From positions 12,690,292 to 12,754,291 of the forward strand of contig JAQFVV010012402.1 in assembly GCA_028023455.1 (NCBI GenBank): 64,000 bases of DNA, given 5' to 3'. A program made the translations under genes and the position numbers. Below the pieces are notes generated by a model that did not search any database, was not told the DNA's origin, and saw only the letters and a program-made list of their open reading frames with translations. Source of the stretch: Epiperipatus broadwayi (taxonomy: Eukaryota; Onychophora; Udeonychophora; Euonychophora; Peripatidae). Shown here one piece after another: positions 56,880-64,000 of the stretch. Numbering within the stretch: position 1 is the stretch's first letter; each line of letters begins with the position of its first letter.

Positions 56880-57040
56880 ATCTATTACACTACTATTATA
56901 AAGCTCTGAAAATATTGAAATTATTAGATGGAAGTCGAACTCTGATAATGCGCTATTACTTTAAATATGACGTAAGTGTGTGAAATTTATAATATTTAAT
57001 GTAATAGCGCATTATCGGAGCTCAACTTCTGATCTAATAA
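56880..57040. mobile_element. 161-bp palindromic insertion with ~14-bp target duplication
   Basis: Arms around TAATGCGCTATTAC / GTAATAGCGCATTA and TTATTAGATxxAAGT-type sequence form a ~38-bp stem with a ~50-bp loop at 56921-57040. The insert is flanked by TTTATTGCATAAAA and TTTATCGCATAAAA. Copy 1 of the Tigger-like family has this target once (TTTTATGCGATAAAGAAG), showing the empty state. Confidence 0.72.
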
Positions 57041-57149
57041 TTTTTATCGCATAAAAGAAAACCGCATACAAAGATATTAAGAAGGAACATGAATCGCATA
57101 ACTTCAATATCACATTAAATAAATCCATATAAAATGAGACCCGGGTGTA

Positions 57150-60007
57150 CAGTACTGTAAAAAAAATATATTGCCAACTGGTAGTTGATTGAAAAGTCAG
57201 AAGATCGGAAGTGAAGGATTTGAACTTGGATAGGTGGATGACATAGAGAGTTTTTTTTTTTTCGTTTTTGTACTTAATTGTAATTATTATTTAATGTCAT
57301 ATAACTGCAGTCAACTAATAATGACAAAATTACGAGTCTGTTTCAGGTGCAGGAGAACACCCGAGATAAGAAACAAGGAAGAAAATCCGAGTAAAAGAAT
57401 AGTTTTTTTTTTTCATATTTTGTAGTATTAAGTGATTTTCTTTTGTTTTTTTTTAGCAATTGAAATGTAAATGATGGGCAGTAGGGCTTGTGGCGAGTAC
57501 AGTTGTATAAGCAATAGTCAGGACAAGGTACCATAGCAAATGGAAGCAGGGCAGGCAGAAAAAAAGATATGGGGGAGCAAACAATAGTAGGGTAGGAGAT
57601 GATTGAAAAAAGGGGGAAGGGTGTTTATCCCGTAAATAAAATAAAAAGAAAGAAAAAGAATTGCATCATTTTCTTTTAAGAAGTTTCTCGAAAACAATTA
57701 ACCGGAAAACCTATTAGTCATAATTAAAAGGTTACAATTTGTAACAGTAAAATAAAAATCCATTAGTGGAAATTGAATCCACTGCAGATTGTTTTAAAAT
57801 CATAAGACTTATTTTAAAACAATCGTTCGAGAAACTTGTAACAGGATTGCATTGTTTCCAAAAACTTACTAAACGAAAGATATCCGGTCAGCAGATTTCA
57901 GCTCTGCTAAGTGCTTAAATTGCCTCAAGTCCAGCAGCTAAGTGCTTAACTACATCATCAGAAAAAGGATATAAATACTGCTGGATTTGAATCCAAAAGG
58001 GAGGAGACAACCATAAAATAACCATGGTAAACCTAATCCACGCTGGTTTAAATTTTAATTCAATGTGCAGTGAGTAGGGGAAATTTCACCTTCCCCTCTT
58101 CCAACATGCTCATTCCCGTGATAAAAGCTCCGAATCCCATACCTATGAACTTTCCAATGATTATAGATTAAATAAATAAAATGCTACCTGTTGTGCCTGA
58201 TTCCAAAACCTAGATCTAGTATGTTAACTCCGATGAACATTAAAAGCATCAAGGACCGCCACTATCTATGAAAAGGTAAAAGAACTCTAGCAGCTATATG
58301 ATTCTCTTAACCTCAGCCTTCTATAATAATAATAATCTTGATGCTCTACTATATAATTTCATGTAAAATATTTATGATTATTTATTTCTAATTAATTATA
58401 ACTCTATATAACTTAACTTCCACTATCCTTGAGCCTCTATTTAATATGTATTCTTTTATTTTCATGTGGCAATAATCTTTTATTCTATTATTATATATTT
58501 ATGTTTTAAATATGCCAATAATATTTCATACTCGCTAGCATGTAATAATATCTTTTTATTTTCTTCCCACCACTTACGGGATGATTAAAACTTAGCTTAA
58601 TTAAAAACAAGTCTTATACGACTTATGCAGATGCTTGCGAGGTTGGGAAAACAAAGTCATTATCTTCAAAGGTTATTGTAGAAAAACAGATCAACATCTG
58701 TTTTTCTAAAAATGTGTTTTTTTTCTCTTTTTAAATAATAATGCGCTAATCATAAATGTAAATGTATTCTATATAAATAAAATCTACTTATTATCCAAGT
58801 CATTACCACCACCCCGTTCGCTTTTATGTAAACATATTTATTTTAATAACGGCATTTATTAACTGAAATCTGTACTTATTAAGCGGTGTGGGAAGTTATC
58901 AATAAAGTTAAGTAAAGGGAAAAGGGGATCTTTATATCTTAAGAATTATATAATTTCACTAATTTAAATAACCTATGTCTGTCTTTAAAACTATATTTTG
59001 TTATTCCAAGTGTTGCATGCATATAGGCACCCTCGTTCTTATATTATATATATACGTTATCCGGAGGTATTGCAAAGTTGAACCCCATACTTATTTCAAA
59101 GTCCAAGAACCAGGCTCTTAACCCCCTGGGGACTTATTTGGTTGTATGTGCGTGCTTTATATGGGGATCGCTCTGGAAAATCCAGCCCAATAAATGCATA
59201 GCCGACCGCTGTTCGTTCATAAACTGATCCTGCCAGTGTCTGCTGAGTTATATCGGTATTTTCTTCAAATGAATTCTATGAAGCACTTGCTAGGATCCAT
59301 GACTGGATCACATAAAATAGCCACCATGCACGCGCCACCTTCCCATTAGTTTTTCTAATAAGCCCAAGAATATCCATAAGCCATAATGTTGTGATTCTGC
59401 TAACCAGATCTATTTTACTATTTAAAATATGTCTGTGCGACACATTTACTGTAAATATATTCACCAGCTATCCCACACACGTTTGTCACTCCACAAATTG
59501 AATATTAATAAAATGTGTCATATATAAATGTAATGCTTTGTCCTAAAATGATAATTGTTCTCTAAATCGGTTAAATGCTTATTTTTGATCCTTCTGGGGG
59601 TGGAATGGTACCTCAAAAGTATGTTTCCTAATAGTGCTAAGTCATTCATCCATTGTTATAGTTATCCATTATTGGCATAGCCGCAACCATAAATCCATGT
59701 AATTTATAAAATCTAATTCCATAATTTATAAATATAATGTAATGTAATTTCTCTATGACCAAATGTCATGTAATATTTATGAGGTCAGTGATTAATAAAT
59801 AATAATATGCATTTATTTATGTTTCGCTAAAGTAATAAATCTTAAATATATATGTTATACATCTCAGAATCATTGTGTTTTCTTTTAGTTAAATTAATAT
59901 CTTAATTAATAACTTATGCTCATACTGACTATCTCCTGCTAATAAATAATTAATATGAAAGGTCACGATCTTTAATTGCTTTCAAATTATATTTTATGCT
60001 AAGTTAT
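57150..60007. other. Repeat-rich interval without recognisable gene
   Basis: Less AT-rich in places (58.0-58.3 and 59.0-59.5 kb). Contains a perfect 14-bp-arm hairpin (57787-57824). ORFs at 57234-57425 and 59276-59464 show no motif. The composition suggests decayed transposon sequence, perhaps tied to the LTR-like repeats to the right; no assignment is possible by eye. Confidence 0.4.
57787..57824. repeat. Perfect short hairpin
   Basis: GATTGTTTTAAAAT and ATTTTAAAACAATC flank a 10-nt loop (CATAAGACTT). It could be a remnant of a small palindromic element. Confidence 0.75.
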
Positions 60008-60242
60008 TCCATCATTAAACTTAAATTAGAGTCTCTTTGTATCTCCGATGTGCGATGCCGGCGGAGAGAATGAAAATTAGATCGATATCATCGGTATTGT
60101 TGCTCATAAGTTGGTAGATCTGGAAAATAGGGCAGAGTTCATGAGTGTTCCTGACTTATGTATCTTGCGCATGATTGGACTCTAGGTACTTTTTCCTAGA
60201 TGCTAGATCTTATTATGTGAACAGACAAAACCGACCGGTACA
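60008..60242 (-). repeat. LTR-like direct repeat, left copy
   Basis: Aligns with 63200-63436 at roughly 70% (CTCCTGAC-type block, GCATGATTGG, GAGGTACTTTT / TAGGTACTTTT, TCTAGGTCTTGTT-type block). Read on the minus strand both copies begin TGTAxCxGTCGG, the TG start typical of LTRs. No primer site or polypurine tract was confirmed, so solo LTRs or another repeat type remain possible. Confidence 0.5.
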
Positions 60243-60245
60243 ATA

Positions 60246-60339
60246 TAGATATCAAAGTGTACTTACAAACGCTAAGTTTATACAATCAATTCTTGTTTAA
60301 TATTTTTAAAAACAGAAACCATGTATGTACATTAATATA

Positions 60340-60372
<33 letters not shown>

Positions 60373-60763
60373 ACAGTTGTGGATGTATAGTATTGTATAT
60401 TAATATTATTATAAATATTTTGTGTAATATATTTCATTTTTATTTTATTATTTTATGTATAAAAATTGGGAAAGATGATGTAATATGTCGAGTAGGTTCT
60501 GAAAAGCACTTAGAAAATGTAGTACAATTAGGTGGAAGCAATCCATTATTTGAATTTGATAATAATTGCTTTTTTCAATTACAAATATTTAATTTTAGAT
60601 TTAAAATCACTAATGGAAATCTTATTTGTTCCCGTTATCTATTCAAAACTATGTTGAAAATTAGAAATAGATTTGAATATATTTTCAAACCTTATCAACT
60701 ACTTGCATCTTCTCTTAATGAAATACAAAAGAATAGTTTTTTTTTAAATTCGATTATGTGAGG
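60246..60763 (+). repeat. ORF-bearing repeat, copy 2 (122-codon open frame)
   Basis: Direct copy of 55268-55655 over its first ~430 bp (allowing for an expanded AT/CA microsatellite at 60337-60373). It keeps one frame open from 60393 to 60761 through KDDVICRVGSEKHLENVVQL and NPLFEFDNNCFFQL to MLKIRNRFEYIF. No known domain is recognised. The upstream T-rich tract could act as an acceptor tract, so an exon origin is conceivable; equally it may be a relic transposon frame. Starts with non-ATG-supported context. Confidence 0.45.
60337..60373. repeat. (TA)n(CA)n microsatellite
   Basis: About 13 TA units followed by about 5 CA units inside ORF-bearing repeat copy 2; absent from the copy at 55268. 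Confidence 0.9.
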
Positions 60764-63199
60764 TAAGCCTCTACAGACCTTGCCACAGGTAAAATTCGTA
60801 AAAGCATTCCTGGAATAATTTGGCAGAATATAAATAGCGCAAAATTAATATAGAAAAAAAAAGCTTTCTTTTAAGTAGCTAACTTACTCCACTCCACCCA
60901 GAATTTTAATATGACGCTTGGGTAGAGGGAATCAAACCATTTTTTCCAGAACTTTTTAAGATCGTTTCCTCAGAATGCCATTCGGCTACTACCAACCGAT
61001 GAACTGCCCTAAATTATAGGAGAAATAGTGAGCCCTGAAGAAAAGCTACCTGCCACCAGATAAGTTGATTAATGCCCATGGATTCCAGAGACTACCGTGT
61101 ACAAGCCAGAACCCATTAATTTATTGGATCTCCAAAACATCGAAAGGTAATTATTAACTGCTGCCACCAAAGACTTTGTGTTTCGTTAAACTAGTTCATA
61201 AACTTAACATTCAAATTTCTACTCTGTCTCAATGTATATATGTGTGTTCTGATCTAATCAGGAATGGTGTGAAGCCATTTGTCTGGTCATATAATCTAAC
61301 TTATGTTAACGACTCTCTATAAACTAATTAAAATTAGTCTGTATCTTTCTTTATGCGTTAGTTTATTCTCATACTTTGGAGCAGTAAAATTATTAACTAT
61401 TGTTAGTATTTCATGTTTTATATTTTATTTCTAACTTGAATTAATATGCTAATTGAACTCAACCTCACGAGTCCGTCCATTAGTCTCTATAAAGTAAAAA
61501 CTCCTTTTTTTTTGTCGGGGTTGATAGCGTCCAAGTTATTTTTACTGATTATAAATGCGTATGCTCGCCAGTTGAGTGACATTTAATAAAAAATATGTAT
61601 ATACTTATGAAATATTTGATTTATTTATTGGTAGAGTATAATGAATCTACCAGCTCATTCGATAGGGTGAATTTAATATTGTCTATTAACGCTATAAATG
61701 ATTTTTTGATTATTATTGTTATTTCGATGATTTCATGACCGCCATCCAAATAGTTTATAATTAGTTAAGATCATGTACTCATAGTGTCCTTGGTCGAATA
61801 CACATCCAGCCTAATAAACGAATATGGGATTTGTTGTTTTATCAAAGATTATTGGGGGGGGGGGGAGTATTTAAAATCAGAATGGTTATATGTTATTTAA
61901 TAATTAATATATATGTAATGCCAACTTAACTCGGGTTTAGAAACTAAATCTTATCATTGCAATAAATATCAAGTTATTACAGGCAGTAATTATATAACAT
62001 CATTAGTAGCGTCCTCTGTTCTTTTGCATTACTGGTATAGGTTAGTCTTCCAAAAGTTTGGGTGCTTCTCAGATGGGATATTCGGAAGTCTGTTTATGTC
62101 TCACTTCCACGAACAGGTATTTGCACTATCCTGGAATTTTCAGTTAGTGTATCGTATGCCTGCGTCGGGATCATCCCGGAACGACCGGGCCTTCGCAATG
62201 CCCTACCTGCTCCTCATTTAAAATCCACTCTCAAATAAATAGAGGGTTTGGTTTCATGTTTTCTCTACAATGCTAAAACGCTCTCTCGGATAAAAGGGAA
62301 TTGAACTCCTAGTTGCCATCATGCAGTACCATTATTTCTTAATTTTAAATGTATGCCTATGTGATATCCTTGTGTAATGCTATGATAACTTTATACCTGT
62401 ACTTTGTCTATGTATGTGAAAATCTCAAGATCCTAAAGACTCGCTCACATTTTCGAGCATTTTCTATTCATAAATGAATCCTACATTCGTAAATAATTCG
62501 TAATAATTGTCTTGAATAAACATTGTAACCAGGAGATCAAATTAGTCTTACTCGAGATCATATTAAATTAACTTGCATCTTTTATAAAATGTGTATCATT
62601 GTAGTACTTTTATAAAATGTGTATCATTGTAGTACTCATAGTTATAAATGTAAATGTGATAAATCATAATTATAACTTCATGATCGTATAGTGTGTGAAT
62701 GCAATAATAATAAAATGTAATCGAGAAACATTATATCAATGTGTTTAAGTCAGTCATCAACTACTTCTATATATTTGTACAAATAGCATTAATATGGTTA
62801 TGGTATGAAGGGTTTATAAACAAGCATTAGCATATTAACCGCAACAGATTTACTGCACATCCCAATCTATATATATGTTAGCTCAAAACAGAATGTATTG
62901 TAACCTTAAGAGCCTGTGACACAAAACTGTGAAATTAAATGTTTTGATTGCAGATGTACACTCAACCCGAAACATAATTTATGTATATATGTAACCACTT
63001 ATTTTATTACTAAATTGCATTTTTTTTATTCCTTATGCTTTTCGTTTGAATCATTATATTATCCACTTCACATTCCACAATTTAATTATTGTAAACCCAG
63101 GTTTCAAACAATGATAAATTTAGTATTTATTAGCTAGCCTTTGTGTAATCATAATTATACTAGTAGTCCTTATGACCTTTTACTTAATTCATGCCAATA
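60764..63199. other. Interval between LTR-like repeats, no recognisable gene
   Basis: Mixed composition with a fairly GC-rich patch at 62030-62220 whose plus frame ends in a CGGGATCATCCCGG palindrome region (62165-62178). No protease, reverse transcriptase or integrase motif found. A 12-base G run lies at 61854-61865. Confidence 0.4.
62580..62635. repeat. Exact 28-bp tandem duplication
   Basis: Two identical units reading TTTTATAAAATGTG then TATCATTGTAGTAC (62580-62607, 62608-62635). Perfect identity in an otherwise decayed region implies recent slippage or an assembly artefact. Confidence 0.93.
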
Positions 63200-63436
63200 T
63201 GTTACCAACAGTGTAGAGTCCTTATGTTTCTCCACTGTGTCTCCAGGCCAGGGATTGAATAAATTTATCTGTATCACCAGGAATGTTGTTCATAATGTTA
63301 TAGATTTGGGGAATGGGAAAATAGGTTAGAATTCACGATTGCTCCTGACCTGTGTATCTCAGGCATGATTGGGTTCGAGGTACTTTTGCTCGGATTCTAG
63401 GTCTTGTTGCATGGACATACAATTCCGACTGATACA
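63200..63436 (-). repeat. LTR-like direct repeat, right copy
   Basis: Partner of 60008-60242; see there. On the minus strand it starts TGTATCAGTCGGAATTGTAT at 63436. The ORF at 63141-63329 lies inside it and is not a gene. Confidence 0.5.
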
Positions 63437-64000
63437 ATATACATTTCACTAAATCTGTATCATAGGTTTGATAGTATTTAATAAGAGATTATGTATTTGA
63501 CATCAAAAAATATGCGTGAGTGTTGATGTAAATAAATAAAAATAGTGTTACTTACATACAAATACTCAAATGAAGTGTGTATTGAATATATATATATTAA
63601 AATGTAATTATGTATATGTATAAATTTAAAGAAATATATTAAATAATTGTAAATACCAAAGTAAAGAAAGATTGTTCATAAAAGTTGTAATACTTAATTT
63701 GTTATAATCCTATTTAGTCCTCTGATCTCTGAAATCTAACCATACATCATCATGTTGGGTTCACTATGAGGTGATTCACTTAGAGGATATAATATACTCT
63801 CTAATAACTGATCAGGTAATTTGAGCAGATGAGATCCAGGAATGATCAAGATCTCAGAAAAATTTTATCTCTAGTTACCAAAGTAGATATAGACAAATCT
63901 ACATAGCTCAGCTTAATCTTTCATAATTTTGGCTCATCCACTTCACTAAGTCATATCCTAGTTAAATGAATTCCTGCTAGAAGATTATTGCTATTATTGT
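63437..64000. other. AT-rich right end, nothing seen
   Basis: No repeat partner, RNA gene or coding signal recognised. Confidence 0.5.

Larger units (their letters stand above)
55866..57147 (-). mobile_element. Tigger/pogo-like DNA transposon, copy 2 (with nested palindrome)
   Basis: Ends CACCTGGGTCTCATTTTATG (left) and ATGAGACCCGGGTG (right), bounded by TA at 55864-55865 and 57148-57149. Orientation is opposite to copy 1. It keeps short pieces of both the transposase N-terminus and C-terminus back to back, so the middle was deleted. A 161-bp palindromic insert at 56880-57040 splits its 5' subterminal region; without it the copy is about 1.1 kb. Confidence 0.85.

Noticed and set aside
57345-57395. 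Candidate second exon of the divergent gene (TTTCAG then an open stretch)
   Set aside because: Phase can be made to fit, but the donor is weak and the peptide is unlike anything recognisable; 5.2 kb away with no supporting evidence.
1-64000. CRISPR array, prokaryotic operon or viral integration
   Set aside because: No regularly spaced repeats, no ribosome-binding-site-led ORFs, and GT-AG spliced animal gene throughout; no clear viral gene recognised.
1-64000. Assignment to a specific clade such as cephalopods or spiders
   Set aside because: Very AT-rich, large introns and transposon mix fit several groups; no taxon-specific repeat was recognised, so naming one would be a guess.

Overview
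This window is a very AT-rich piece of an invertebrate-like animal nuclear genome. The evidence is GT-AG introns of up to 15 kb, one recognisable conserved animal gene, and a dense, heavily decayed mix of DNA transposons, LINE and LTR relics. I could not fix the clade; no taxon-diagnostic element was recognised.

The dominant feature is the 5' part of an Exportin-5 gene (XPO5) on the minus strand. Seven exons lie between 51883 (ATG) and 85. They join in frame into about 293 codons covering the N-terminal HEAT-repeat/Ran-binding part; the rest of the protein lies beyond position 1. Coding DNA is under 2% of the gene span here; six introns (97 bp to 15.1 kb) make up the rest. Immediately upstream, 211 bp separate the XPO5 start codon from a plus-strand ATG mini-exon (52095-52144) ending in a strong donor. 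This looks like a head-to-head gene pair sharing a CpG-bearing promoter with CCAAT, CRE-like and GCGCGC motifs. The partner gene is not identified.

The introns hold nested repeats. Intron 1 (38756-51781) holds an antisense tRNA-Gly(UCC)-like gene with a damaged B box, a Tigger/pogo-like transposon copy and a hAT-like element. Intron 2 (23484-38633) holds a 969-bp terminal-inverted-repeat element with an 8-bp target duplication and many foldback repeats. Intron 3 (16279-23410) is mostly one decayed element with ~670-bp terminal direct repeats and gag-like coding relics; one repeat carries a hairpin insertion, so the other serves as the empty site. Intron 5 (4573-15860) holds a minus-strand LINE relic with a CCHC-knuckle ORF1 and the start of an endonuclease ORF2, a 445-bp palindrome and a composite LTR-like cluster. 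Intron 6 (162-4386) is nearly featureless apart from an A-homopolymer block.

Right of 52145 the sequence is a repeat-rich flank or the introns of the divergent gene. It holds a 782-bp foldback insertion with a 13-bp target duplication, a second Tigger-like copy that itself contains a nested palindrome, a duplicated ORF-bearing repeat, and LTR-like direct repeats. No further exon could be supported there.

The most interesting pattern is a set of palindromic elements flanked by unusually long (13-16 bp) target duplications. Many sit in the introns of the gene whose product exports hairpin RNAs. The link between the two is only a coincidence to be tested, not a claim.
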